Below are positions 20,512 to 32,999 of a stretch of 64,000 nt of DNA, one piece after another. Below the pieces are notes generated by a model. It was given only the letters and a program-made list of their open reading frames with translations, did no database searches and was not told the DNA's origin. Location: contig NC_065874.1 of assembly GCF_933775445.1 (NCBI RefSeq), positions 3,243,001-3,307,000 on the forward strand, written 5' to 3'. A program made the translations under genes and the position numbers. The stretch's first letter is position 1. Each line of letters starts with the position of its first letter. Origin of the DNA: Argentina anserina (Eukaryota > Streptophyta > Magnoliopsida > Rosales > Rosaceae).

Positions 20512-23500
20512 TTATGCCACGCGAACAGAGATCCCCTGAGGAGAACTGACATAATCTGCAAATAAAAAGGTGTAAGCACTAGACAAGTATACAGCAATTT
20601 CCCCTAAATTAGATTTTAACATCCGTACACACGTCTGATCACATAAATTTCTTGTTTTTCAAATGCGTTAAGCGATGTACATGATGTGAAAACCAAAAAC
20701 ATCAGGACTAATAGGATATCGATCGATTACACTCCCCACAAACCTACAGCAGAAATATCCAAAAATCTATATATCAAAAAAATCTTACCATAGGTGACCG
20801 CTCTTTCCCAACCTTGCAGATGTGTTGGCGGTATAAATGATAGCTTATCTAAGGAGCAAAAAAGAAAAAAGAATGAGTGATCAAGTAATACCCCGAAAGC
20901 ATGTTATACCTAATCTAGTGTTTCAGTTATATATATGCATCATGCAGATGCCAACATTAACTGTAATCTTATGTAAAAATTTGGATGTAGCACACATCAA
21001 CAACTATAATTATTCTTCATCAGCCATGCATAATGTAAAATCCACAATGGCTAATCAAAGGCTGGTGAGTTATTGCGCAAAACAGAAACTCTACCAAGAA
21101 GGCAAGTTCAACAATACAGAGCAAAGTTCGCAGACATTGTTTCTCACAAGCCTTCAAAACAAAATCTAAACCTTACCATCAATGGGGATCGAACCAGGTT
21201 CATTACTCAAAGTAAACACGACTTCTGCAAGGGGAAAAAGAAACGAGTTGGTGACAAATGTTGTAACCAAGAAAAAAAATACCACTATTGTGAACACGTG
21301 AGATTGAATAAATAACATAAGAGCTATAAACAAGTTTTATTAGTAACTGGTGTACAATGCAGAACTGATATACAACCCACACGAAATAAATGGCAGTTTG
21401 AGCTAATTGAAATTTTAACTCCACTAATACGAAAGTCAATAAAGGTAACAGTATGGGTAGATTAAAAATTTGGTATACAAATAGGCATGGGAGCTACGTA
21501 AGTAGCAATACCCAAGATCTGCCTCCACGAAACAAAATACCGAATTTATACTCCAAATAAACACACACGGCCTCAAAGCCAAAATCTTTAGGACTGCAGT
21601 GTTGTGTGATTAAAAGAAAAATGAAAAATTTAATCTCCAATTTAGACATTATATAAGATAGTAATCACTGCAACAGATTGTCATTCTATGGCACACAGAA
21701 CATAATCATTTGGCTAGAGATGACATGTAATTTAAAAACCACCATAACTACGTTACTTAACAGCAAGCAAATTTATCTTCAAACATCAGCTTGTTAGCAG
21801 AACAGTGTGAATTGATATATATATATATAATATACACACTTTTTTACCATACAGAACACAAGAACCCGCATAATTACTCACAAATCTCTTAAGAAATCTA
21901 AAGCATCTAAAGCTTACCATTAATATTATAATCTGCGATATCACCAAAAAATTTGAACACATCATCTGTTTCAGAGAAAGAAACATTAGTATCAACGTTG
22001 TGAACACAACACGTGGAACAGTAACATATAAAAATGATGTTTGCTAATCAAATGGAGCAGCAATGCAAAAAATGATATATTATCAAGTTCAGTGTAATAT
22101 CTAGACATTATACACATACCAAAACGACTTGGCTGGAAATGATCTACGACTTTACTTAAATTATACAAATAAACAATCAAAGGCAGTCCAAAGTAACTTT
22201 ACTCTTAATAATAAATAAATCACAAAAATACGGCACCTCTGTTCCTTCCTAAGACACAGCCCAAGTAAATTCCAAGCAACCGAAAACGGAAAAAGCACAG
22301 AGCCAAAAAGAAATTCCTAGAAAACATCTACTGGACATTTAAAAAATGATCAGAATCTTACTATAGGATGGGTCGTGATGTTCAACTGCAACAAAACAAG
22401 AAATAAATTACGTGAATGAACAGTTCCATAGCAACATAATTATGAGTGGTAAAAGGAAGATGCAGTACTTATTCGCAATCACAGAAAGTTAGGAAAAAAG
22501 GCAATACCAAAGGGCTTCTGTGGAGGTGGAGGACGTGGCATTGAACCTGTTTCACACATACACTGTCAGAACAATAACAACAGCAGCAAAAAAACCTTTG
22601 ACACAATCTGCACAACAACCTTTGACACATGTGTCACAACTACAATTAATGCAGTCTCATGAGGGATTTGTTGGAGCAAGAGCTCAAAATTCTCTCTATT
22701 TAAATTTTAAAATTTAATAGTTATTATCATATTTTGAGATTAATTTTTTAATTAGCTTTTTTGTACCAACACTAATTAGTGTCTTCATACAATGGAGCAC
22801 TCAATAGTAGAATTTTCCGTCTCATAAGAAGTAGTACTAGAGATTCAGTGACAAAACTGAAAACATATGGCTCTCTGAGCATGCAATGGAACACTAGACC
22901 AGGGGCACGTTACATACAAACACGGATACTCTTTCAATTTTCACTGCTAATTAACAGTTGAGAATGACATACCATTTTATATACATATATATAGTCGTCA
23001 CCAAGACATCAGGAGGTCAGGACATGCTTTACAAGAGGTACTTAAAAAACTATTTATAATGTGATAAGAAATCTGCGATAGATCAACAGAAATTTGCTCT
23101 ATCTTACTTGTGTTCTATGGATCCGGCAGAATAACATAACTGGAGAAAATATCCGGCAAAACTAAATAGTTCAATTTGCTGTGGGTGCACCGAATGTAAG
23201 AACCCATAAGACCCGACTACTGAAATTCTCTTCAAATAACCAAATTGACCACACAGTATTTCGATTCATGTCACCACAAAACAAACAAAGGACAGAGAAC
23301 CTTAAAAAAATAAAACAGGTTGCTTACTTTTGTAATTACATTTGATTGTATATTCATAACCTGTAAAGGGTTATATCATGAACAAAGAAAGGGTCAGTGC
23401 TAAAATCAATAAAAAGAAGAAAAAAAAAACATCCATGAGAGAAAAAACCATCACCATTCTTGTCACGGCCAGTGACGATCTCTGGTTCGCCTTTCCTCAC

Positions 23501-23772
23501 TGTTCATCAAAACAAAAACAATCAGTGAAATTCAAAGGACACCTGAAATCAAACCCAAATTCTATCATATCCGAAATCTTACCGGGTGGTATGTAGTAAA
23601 CTGGAACCATCTGTGGCCTGATTACAATCTTCCGACCAAACATCCACCCGTTTCGTCTTTTCCTTGCTCTCTTTGCTCTTCTGACTTTCCTTGCGACCCT
23701 CTTGCTTCTCTTGAACTCCCCATACTGAACTGGCCTTTTCTTCCCGGCGCACGGGATTTTCCGGCCAATCAT
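20512..23772 (-). CDS. Seven-exon protein of unknown function (150 residues, basic N-terminus)
   Basis: Exons on the minus strand: 23583-23772, 22508-22546, 22362-22385, 21918-21965, 21177-21224, 20789-20848, 20512-20555. All junctions have GT donors (mostly GTAAG; GTATTG after exon 2) and AG acceptors, every intron is phase 1, and the joined frame has no stop before the final TAA. Exon 1 encodes a strongly basic region (about residues 24-43, KRVARKVRRAKRARKRR) that could bind nucleic acid or act as a nuclear signal. Exon 2 adds a PRPPPPQKP proline run. Later exons encode VEHHDPSY, DVFKFFGDI, EVVFTLSNEPG, HLQGWERAV and YVSSPQGISVRVA. I do not recognise a family. The ATG at 23772 was preferred over 23931 because a TATA box lies in between. 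An exon could have been missed. The partial copy at 24.7-26.4 kb keeps the same exon structure. Confidence 0.65.
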
Positions 23773-23854
23773 GGTCGTTCGGCAATGAGAGACACAGACA
23801 GAGACAGATTTGGTTCCTTTTGTCTTTGCCAAGATATCGCTCGCTCGAACTCCT

Positions 23855-23862
23855 CTTTTATA
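23855..23862 (-). promoter_or_regulatory. TATA box of the seven-exon gene
   Basis: TATAAAAG on the minus strand lies 83 bp upstream of the ATG at 23772. An open frame extends upstream through it to 23931, but the TATA position argues that the upstream codons are promoter sequence, not protein. Confidence 0.6.
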
Positions 23863-24159
23863 TTGTTTGGATTCTAAGTCGGCTTTGGTTAGCCCCATCT
23901 CATACTTTTTTGACATCTGTCCTGCTGACACATATTTTCACATAAAATAAATTTTTGAAAAACTTTCAAAAAGAGTAAATAAAAAAATTTAATAACGCAA
24001 ATTTTAGACCCACAGATACCAAGGTCAATGCCACAAGGGAGCCTATTTCGATTTTTTTTTTGAAAATTTAGTAAAAATTATGATAGTTTTCATCTAGCGG
24101 GCTACCTAGTTAAAAACTAAATTTAATTTTAGCTTAAAGTTCTAGCTATTAGCCTATTA

Positions 24160-24432
24160 GGGCATCTTCAAGATATTAGCTATTATGAAAAAAAATTGGT
24201 TTTAAAACAAAATTTATAATAATTTTTGTCTTCATCAGACTAGTTATTTATAAATTAAATTTAGATTTAGCTAAAAATTCTAGCTAAATATAGCTAGAAA
24301 AGATAAAAAATAACTCTAATTAAATTATGTTATGTGTTGAAATTTAAATTAACTTAAAAATAATTATCACTGCTTGAGTAGAACCCAATATGTGGATAGT
24401 TAAATGTTGTTTTTAGCTATTGAAATGTCTAA
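24160..24432. mobile_element. Probable MITE, AT-rich, degenerate
   Basis: The stretch opens GGGCATCTTCAAGATATTAG and closes with text whose reverse complement is GTGTTAGACATTTCAATAGC. The interior repeats TTTAGCTA/TAGCTAAA motifs. A similar composition and GGGCATCTC ends occur at 48398-48662. The ends are too diverged for a firm boundary. Confidence 0.45.
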
Positions 24433-24435
24433 CAC

Positions 24436-24690
24436 CAATGGCGGATCCATGATTTATAATTCGGGATGACTTAAATTTTTTCCTGAACGAACGAAGTGAT
24501 ATAAATTTGTAGAGTATAAAATATTTAACTATAATGTATTAGATGTATACCTTGTTGATATGAAAAATAACAATCCATTCATAATTACCATAAGTATTGC
24601 AAAGAGATTTTTTTTGAATTGATCAAAGAGCGTAATCAAAATTAATGCCCAGTGAAAATAAAATAGATTAATTACATGTTGAATAAATCA
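24436..24690 (-). mobile_element. Truncated hAT-type MITE
   Basis: From CAATGGCGGATCCATG onward this matches the minus-strand reading of the complete element 59108-59577 for about 255 bp. It then stops at AAATCAAAAAAGAATTCG, exactly where the duplicated gene segment begins. The far end is missing. Confidence 0.8.
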
Positions 24691-24698
24691 AAAAAGAA

Positions 24699-26400
24699 TT
24701 CGATTACACTCCCCACATACATATAGAAGAAATTTCCAAAGATCTATATATCAAAAATTCTTACCATAGGTGGCCACTCTTTCCCAACCTTGCAGATGTG
24801 TTAGCGGTATAAATGATAGTTTATATAAGGGGCATAGAAAAAAGAATGAGTGATCAAGTAATACCCCAAAAGCATTTTATACCAATTATAGTGTTTCAGC
24901 TATATATGCATCATGCAGATCGACGCCAACATCAACAGTAATCTTACTTCAAATACTAAATTGGCCCTCACTTGAATCATACAAAACACACAGACGAAAA
25001 GAATTTGGATGTAGCACGCATTTTTTTTTTGGTCTGATAGCACGCATCAAAAACTATAATTATTCTTCAACAGCCATACATAATGTAAAATCCACAATGG
25101 CTAATCAATGGCTGGCGAGTTAATTATTGCGCAAAACAGAAACTCTATCGAGAAGGCATGCATGTTCAACAATATACAGCGCAAAGTTCGCAGACATTGT
25201 TTCTCACAAGCCTTTAAAACAAAATCTAAACCTTACCATCAATGGGGATCGAACCAGGTTTGTTACTCAAAGTAAACATGACTTCTGCATGGGGGAAAAG
25301 AAACGAGTTGGTGACAAATTTACAACACACGTGAGATTAAATAATGACATAAGATTATATAATAACCAAGGGAAAAAAAAATTAATCTCCAATTTAGACA
25401 TTATATAAGATTGTAATCACTGCAACAGATTGTCATTCTATGGCACACAGAACATAATCATTTGGCTAGACATGACATTATCAGTCATATGTAATTTGAA
25501 ACCCACCATGACTACGTGACTTAACAGCGAGTGAATTTATCTTCAAAAATCAGCGTTTAGCATAACAGTGGGAATTGATATATATATATATATATATAAT
25601 ATACACATACTTTTCTTTGCCATATAGAACACAAGAATGATGAACCCGCATAATTACTCACAAATCTCTAAGAAATCTAAAGCATCTACAGCTTACTATA
25701 ATATTAATGATCTGCGAGATCACAAAAAAATTTGGATACATCATCTGTTTCAGAAAAAGAAAAACTATAATCAACATTGTGAACACAAGACGTGAACCAG
25801 TAACATATAAAAATGATGTTCCAAATTCGAATGGAGCTGCAATGCAAAAAAATGGTCAGGATCTTAGTCATCTTACTATAGGATGGGTCGTGATGTTCAA
25901 CTGCAACAAATAACAAAATTACGTGAGACTGAACAGTACCAAAACGAAGACGCAAAGGAAGACACAGTACTTATTGGGTTCGTCTGGGGTACATCGTTGT
26001 ACACCATACAGCAGGTGTTGAATGGCTGACAAGGGCTGTCACGTAGTGGTGGTGGTGTGCTTCAGCAGTTGGATTTGCCGGCGTATCCCATATAGCCGCG
26101 TATGATAGAATTTTCCGTACTTATTTGCAATCACATAAAGACAGAAAAAAGGGCATACCGAATGGCTTCTTTGGAGCACGTGGCATTGAACCTGTTTCAC
26201 ACACGCTGTCAGAACAAAAACAACAGCAGCAAAACAAACTTTTGACACAATCTTCACAAAAACCTTTGATGTACACATGCTTCACAGCTACAATTCATGC
26301 AGTCTCACTTGAAGAACTAAAACAAAAGATTCAGTGACAAAACTGAAAACAGATAAGAAATCTGTGATCCATCAACAGGAATTTGCTCTATCTTACATGT
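24699..26400 (-). pseudogene. Decayed partial duplicate of the seven-exon gene
   Basis: Counterparts of exons 2-6 are found at 26159-26191, 25877-25900, 25697-25744, 25237-25284 and 24765-24824 (minus strand). Intron sequence is also conserved with 20715-23110, so this is a DNA-level segment duplication, not a retrocopy. The exon 4 copy has an in-frame TAA (25704-25706), its donor context is changed, and the exon 6 copy has lost its acceptor (AT instead of AG before 24824). Exons 1 and 7 and the promoter are absent. The exon 2 copy is 6 bp shorter. The segment cannot make the parental protein. Confidence 0.8.
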
Positions 26401-28770
26401 ATAATACTAGTACATAGGCCACGCGCGCTGCAGCGGCTTTTGTTTGTGTTTTGTGACTTTTGTCAAAATCCAACCCGAAAGGCCAACAGTCTAGTGGCAG
26501 AAACATAAAAAAAAAACAGTAATCAAAGTGAACAGTACTATATCTTTAGGCGAAATGATATATAGGAAATGTATTGCTTAGTGTTGAAGGGTTCTTATTC
26601 CTTTTAATTATCTCCCTACTGTATATAACAACAAGTAAACTACTAGATAGAAGATGTCTCTTCAGAAACACCTACTAGAAGATTCGTGCAGTATTTATAC
26701 ACATACATAAATTCATCAGTACTGTATATTTATGTCGTAGAAAACACTTGCACATAGAAAACTACACATTTTCTTTGTTTTTATCATATACCAGAACAGA
26801 AAAAAGTATTGTATTATTCATACCACTTGTATACCTTCTTCCGTATGAATGATAATCCGGAGACATTTGAATATTTGATCGATATATGTGATAAGGCTCG
26901 TATCATTAAGTTTGAGAGAAATTATTATATATACCCGCCACATATCTCATATAGTGTACTTCCTTAATGTTATTGGTTCATTTTTCATTGTGATTGTTTC
27001 TAATTAGTTCTTATATTCAAATAAACTTTTATTATTTTCAATGCGTGCATGTTAATTATACCATGACATAATATAATTAGTTGGGTACACGACATGACAG
27101 TGACACGTGGTGTGGCGGATACACATAATAATTACTCGTTTGGTCCGAAAAATAGTTCATTTATATATCGAACGAATATCGATTCTAATAAAAACGACTA
27201 TCGATAAGCTAGATCAAAACTTAACTTTTTCGAGATATTAGAAATCCGGCCAATGCATGTGGTCCGGTAAAATGGTTGCAATATTTGGGTGAAACAACTA
27301 GCTTCTGGTATCAGCTGACATCTGCCGACGGACAAATTAAGCCTGATCGATGATCTGATATATAGCCAAGTCAATCATATCTAAACTCTATCACACAGCT
27401 TTCCTTGTTGGCCCCGGATGGTGGGACTTGTCCAGAAACTTAATTCGATCATGTTTTGGGATCGGAAGGAAGATGGGGACTTGCTCATCAAAGCCAGTAG
27501 TGTATAGCTTATTAGCTAGGCTCTCGCAGCTCTCGTTCGACCAAGCATATGCTGATGATGCTGTATGCGAAAAGAAAAGGTCAAACCACACTGTGATAAA
27601 ACCTTTACAGGATGCCATTGGCACCATCTATATCTAATTAATCATTCTCTCAAAGAGAACAACATGCTTAAAGACATACCATATACCCACTTGTTAGGGC
27701 TAGTGCAGCATAGATTTTGTATTATCCTTTTGAATATATGGAGGAAAAAGCTATCCATCTATCTATCTTTGTGGGCACTATGATCAGATCCACCACCTTA
27801 AATGTGTCTTTTGATCATCATATTTGTGCTCTGCTTTGATAAATCTCTGGGGGAGATGGGGTGGTTTGGATCAAAATTTGTTTCCGATTTTATCCGATTA
27901 GCATTATATTATGGTCTTCTATCCTCTTGGAGTAATTGGGATTTAGGATTTTCTCGGGTCTTATCAGTTCTTTGGTGTTTCTCTTTCAGATGATTAATTA
28001 AGTTTGTGCCCTTCTCCCCTCTTTTGGTTGTACGTCCCTTTCCCCGTTGATGGAATACAAAATGTAGGACTGACCAAGGAGCTCTTCCAATATATGGACA
28101 TGGTTGTCGAATTGGCACTCGTTCGGAAAGAGATTGTTTTGAAGGAATGATCGATTATCAAGGTTCTAGATGAAACTCATTTACGTACGTACATAATATC
28201 TGAAGAAAGACCATGCATGTTACATGCTGGATCATCGATTAGCCTGAGTTCTTCCCTAAAAAAAAAAGTCTGGATCATATATAATTAGGAATATCGATTT
28301 TACTGTAATCCTTTTTAGAATGGGATCGAAAAAATTTACATCCAGATCATCAAGTACTTAAGTCCCCACTAATTAACAGAACTAATTCCTGCACGATGGG
28401 GGATCCAGTGTTGATGATACTTAATCATTACAATTCATCTGCCGATCCAGAACCATGACCGACACTCGATAAAAAATGAATCATTTCACATTTTGATGAT
28501 CTTATGATAGAAAGTATACATTAGACTGAAATTGCAGTCGTGCATGTACTCCAACAACCATATCACAATCAACTTGAAATTCTTATTCACTCAAGCAGTC
28601 TAGCTTATATGATCTAGGTGAAGGCGCATGTGTAGAATTGCTGTACTAGTCTCGTTTCCTTTATAAGCACTATTCATCCTCAAATAAAATGCAAAGCTCA
28701 GCAAGTTTAAAAACAAATCGCACACCCACTCTGATCAATGGAGTAGTACTACTAGCCGCTTATGGCCTTC

Positions 28771-28804
<34 letters not shown>

Positions 28805-29071
28805 ATATATATATATAAATCAATATCCATGAGATCCCACCCCTTGTTTTGCATTATTTTCTTTTCCTAATAGTTCTCAATCTTCTCATATATACAAAGA
28901 AAAGAAGTGATGGAAAAAGAAGGGGAAAAAAGCCAGAAATTTAAAGAAGTTTAGGAAGAATAGAATAGAAGTACTTCAGTTGCAACCCTAGTGGATGATG
29001 CACCTTCAAAATGAATCATAAGATAGAAGAAGATGGATGAACAATCTCACCGGCCGGTATGGTGATCGATA
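26401..29071. other. Intergenic; one unidentified exon-like patch at 27391-27640
   Basis: On the minus strand an open stretch (27391-27627) with protein-like composition contains a T-rich CATACAG acceptor-like site, and fragments such as SNESCESLANKLY and FDEQVPIFLPIPK. No family is recognised and no flanking exons could be joined. The remainder is AT-rich, with a mixed TA/GT microsatellite at 28771-28818. No microRNA precursor of a well-known family was recognised. Confidence 0.35.
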
Positions 29072-29581
29072 TTATGACAGATCACTTGGTGACTCGCAAA
29101 TACTCTCTAAGTGAGGCCTCCACACTCCGACACGTCCTCGCCGCCGATCCCTCTGCGTAGAAACCTTTTCCGACAGTATCTCACTCAAGTACTGATCCGA
29201 TATCAGAAGGTTGGTCATGGAAATACTGTTCATGACGACGTTGCTGGCGTTGTCGTTATTTCCCGCCTGGACTTTTCTCTTCTTCACTTTGTTCGACTTG
29301 GTCGTCTTCTCCGACGGAACTGGCATGAGAAAGTAAATCTTGCCGCGCTGGAGCTCGGCTTCAGGAGGAACAATCACAATCTTAGGGACGACGCCGCCGT
29401 GATCGGAAGGCGAGGAAGAGGGCTTCTTGAGTACATGCTTGGGGTGAGCCTTCATAATATCGCTGGCGCGGATGGAGCCGCTGATCTCTTCCACTCGGCC
29501 GTTGCAGTGAACGACTCGGATCACGTCGAGAGCTCCGCATGGCAGAATGCAAGAGATGCAACATCGGATTGCGTTCTTCAT
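29072..29581 (-). CDS. DUF4228 / PADRE domain protein
   Basis: A single-exon ORF of 169 residues. The N-terminus is Cys-rich (Cys7, Cys8, Cys11, Cys15), then the family core RVVHCNGRVEEISG, the segment ASDIMKAHPKH (family consensus A..VM..HPKH), a KIYFLMPVP strand and a Lys/Arg-rich disordered stretch. The C-terminal block DQYLSEILSEK also matches the family. PADRE proteins are plant-specific and respond transcriptionally to pathogens and abiotic stress; their biochemistry is largely unknown. The ATG at 29581 is preceded by a GA/CT-rich leader (29635-29665). Length and intronless structure fit the family. Confidence 0.92.
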   Translation of the reverse strand: MKNAIRCCISCILPCGALDVIRVVHCNGRVEEISGSIRASDIMKAHPKHVLKKPSSSPSDHGGVVPKIVIVPPEAELQRGKIYFLMPVPSEKTTKSNKVKKRKVQAGNNDNASNVVMNSISMTNLLISDQYLSEILSEKVSTQRDRRRGRVGVWRPHLESICESPSDLS

Positions 29582-29634
29582 CTCTAGCTGAAGCTGATGC
29601 AGCTCCTCTCTATCTTAAGGTGGTCTCTCTCATA

Positions 29635-29665
29635 GAGAGGAGAGAGAGAGAGAGAGAGGCTGAAG
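29635..29665. repeat. (GA)n tract in the presumed 5' UTR of the PADRE gene
   Basis: About 13 GA units on the plus strand (CT on the gene strand) lie 55-85 bp upstream of the ATG. CT-rich leaders are common in plant genes. Confidence 0.7.
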
Positions 29666-29759
29666 AAGAAGAGAGAAAAAGTAGTATCTTTAACTATAAT
29701 AAGCCTTTGTATAAGCTATTAAGCTGAATGAAAGTGGAAATCAGTATCCATCGGTTAGA

Positions 29760-32700
29760 AAAAGGCAGCTGTTGATATTTACTCCGGATGAGAGTTCATG
29801 GACTTAAAATAGTAACATCAGTGATATAATATTTTAGACAAAAATGGACATTCTAAGACTACTTTTGAACAACTGGAATGATTGCAAAAGAGTTATTATC
29901 ATCATATATGGTAATTAACCAATTTCGATCTTAGATGTGAAATCTTAATTAACACTACCTTAACAGCAAATGATATGATATAGCTTTGTTCTCTTGCTCT
30001 GTTTGATCATATATATCTCGGAGACTTGGATCGGAGGTGATGATCGCTACGAGGGAATTTTGTGGTCATGACTTGCTTAATATTAGGAGGAAATTCATGG
30101 CATTAGTAATTGCACATCACCCTGTACTTCACCCTTTTGGGGATTCATCATTTAGGGTCCCCCATACCTCTTAGCTCCTTCTCCCAATTCGATCTCGAAT
30201 TCTCGATCACCAAGTTCAATAATTATTAGGGGTTTGGGTTTCTCTTAAAGGGTTCGGGGGGTCCTTATGGGGGGGCACATGTTTATCAGTTTATGCCACG
30301 ATTGGGATTGCCAGCATGTAAAGCTTTTGATGGTGCCCTAACCCTAGCTAGCTCAATTTCTTCAGACAATGAGTTACACGTGTCGAGGCAACATTGAATA
30401 TCTAGTTACTATTAGCTATATATGAAGCTGAAATTAATTAATTGTGTGGGATTTATTCTAAATAATAGTAATTGTGTGGGATTTGATTGACAAGGACAGG
30501 AGGGATCGATTGGCTTTGAGCTGGAGACTTGGAGTGAACTGGGAAGTCTTCTTTTGAGAGATCAGGTTGTTGTGTAATCACCCCTCCTTTTTTTACATTC
30601 AAAGTTTCAATCGATCCCAAGTAAGATCATGTGGGTTGTGGTTTTCATTGGAAAGTGAGGTGTGATGGCTATCTGGCTAGATAGACTTTAGGCCTAGACT
30701 TTATCTCTTTGTGGTGTTTTTGGCTTTGTTAAGCGGTTTGACTCTAGTATAGTAATCCACATTTGTATGTTTGCCACTTTTGCTAGCATCAAGGTGACAA
30801 GGTGCGAGTAAATTACATCATAAATATAACTTCAAATAATTTGATGTGATCATTTACACATGAACCGCAAATGACTTTCTAAATTTAGGGTTTTCTAAAT
30901 GTGATTACACATTATGTCAGAATGCTAGCTTCGACACCCTATCCACCAAAAATATATTGAGATTTTAACTCCACTTAGTGTCAATAAAAATCAAACTTGA
31001 ATACGTGAATTCCACACCCAACAAATTCTGGTCAGCTCAACCGCCATGTGGTTGTTAATCCAATTATCTAACTTATGATTGAACTAAAAGTATGTGAAAG
31101 ATAGCTATTAAATGTAGCGAGTCCAATATTAAGGGAGATGGGGGCATGGAGGTTGTTTGGGAATTTTTGGTTGAGTGCATCTTTTTCTTAATTGGTATAC
31201 CGGTTTAGATATGTAATTTAGAAATGCCGTTGCTCAGAGATAGTAAAATTCCGAGTACCAGATCATTGAAGCTCACATTCATATCAATCTAGATCCAAAT
31301 ACCTTGGTCAGTTCTTCTTCCCTATCATCATGTTTTAGACCGAAACATTCAGACGTTTACGATCGAGATATTATACAAAATGAAGTGTAGTTTCATGGTG
31401 ATTAAAACAGTTGATAATGTATAATTTATAGGTGTTGAGTTTATGTCCCATCAACAACATGTCCCGCCCATTAAATTTGTTGAGTGGGAACCATGTGAGG
31501 TATGGAGGGGAGGGCCATCATGCATCAAAGGTTTTGATTGTTGTATTTGCAGATTCTGAAAATTACATATCCATTATATTCAGGGTTCACCATACATATA
31601 TTATAAAGCTCCTTCCTCTGCATGTGAATGTGTTCTAAATTTAGTGGATTAGGTGAAATTTATATTTAGAGCCCACAAAAGTCTACCAGAACTTAGGAGA
31701 AAAGGAAGAAGAATACTTTTCCAAATGTTAGCTCTGGATCTATATCGTTGCTTATAAATGAGAAAATCTAGAGGAACAAATGGTGAAGGTCGAAGAGATG
31801 TATCCAAATATTATTAATGAGTTAGTTCAGGAAACCTCCAAATTTGCCAACTTAAGTTCAACTGGAATCTAAAATTACGGGACCTGTTCATTGATGCAAT
31901 AGCCCACGACCAACGCAAAGCTGTTGATGAATCCATTTATCATGTTTAAGGGTAATGATATTGTGTTTGGTGAAGAATTATTTATTTATGGTGACAAGTT
32001 TTCTTGGGTTTTCTTTCAGTTCTCAATTGCTATGTAAGGCGTACAGAATATGCTTTAGATTATGGTCTCAGAAACTCAATCGTGCATTGAAATAGATTTC
32101 TGTATCCGTTTGTCTGGTTGGGGCTAAAGTTCATCATGGTGGTTAATCACTCGGCTGTGTTACTAAGGTTAACTAACATCTAAATCAAACAAGCAAAACT
32201 TTTAAGGAATTTTTTGGAGCACAAGATATATGACTTGCCAGGATAAAGCAGCGTCAGGCCGAGAGCTCGATGAGGCTTGAACCGAGGGGTTCCATAGGGC
32301 AGAGCTCGAAACCAGCTGCAGGTGTATATCAATGATCAGAGGAGCTTGTGTGACTGCGTCTTCTTCCTTCCTACAACGATAAGAACACTGGGTACGTTAC
32401 GAAGGATTTGTATACTACCCTATTAACTTCAGATATAACTAAATTTTCATTTGATATACGTGACAAAAAGTTGTACAGTCTTAGAAAGGGTGGACAATGA
32501 TTCTTAATTAGTGAATGCATAAATCAAACTAGGTCATTACTTAAGTACATTATTAACTATGAACGAAAGGCTCAATGCATGAAGGGAAGATGGTCAAATA
32601 TTACAAAAAAGAAAGTTTGTCAATTGGTTAATATAGAATCATAATCTTAACACGTCAAATTATATGAACAAATCAAAGGGAATGGAAGTGTTATAGTGAT

Positions 32701-32995
32701 ACGCAAACTGATTGTCCGATTCGATCGATTTAAAGACCAATAGAGGCATTATAGGGCCAGTTTGCAATTCTGCATATAGTCACTGAAAGAGTGCTCCTCT
32801 ATGTCTCTATTGAAAGAAATGCCGAACCACACATAACTTCTCTTGCCAAAAGGTCAGCATAACAGGACATGATTTTATTATGTTTTTCTCTTAGAAGAAA
32901 CGAAAATCATTCAATCAAGAAGATAAATTACAATCTTTCGATCAATAACTCCTCTAAGAAGGAAGGAGGGGAGGCAAAACTATCACAATATGGTA
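29760..32995. other. Intergenic region, no recognised gene
   Basis: Over 3 kb without a supportable coding model. The stretch near 31430-31640 is a short open frame lacking motifs. A T-rich TTTCTTTCAG acceptor-like site at about 32018 has no convincing exon after it. The promoter of the PADRE gene must lie at the left edge. Confidence 0.4.
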
Positions 32996-32999
32996 TATT

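Noticed and set aside
21177..21224. Possible tRNA B box (GGTTCGATCCCC on the minus strand)
   Set aside because: No A box or cloverleaf partner was found. The sequence sits in a phase-consistent exon with both splice sites.
23773..23931. Longer N-terminus (144-codon reading) of the seven-exon gene
   Set aside because: The extra codons run through a TATAAAAG box 83 bp before the downstream ATG, so they are more likely promoter and leader.
28050..28140. Possible microRNA precursor (GGAGCTCTTCC motif)
   Set aside because: The similarity to the miR159/319 region is superficial, and I found no matching arm that would form a hairpin.
29111..29587. 158-codon plus-strand ORF
   Set aside because: It is antisense to the PADRE gene, which matches its family along the full length.
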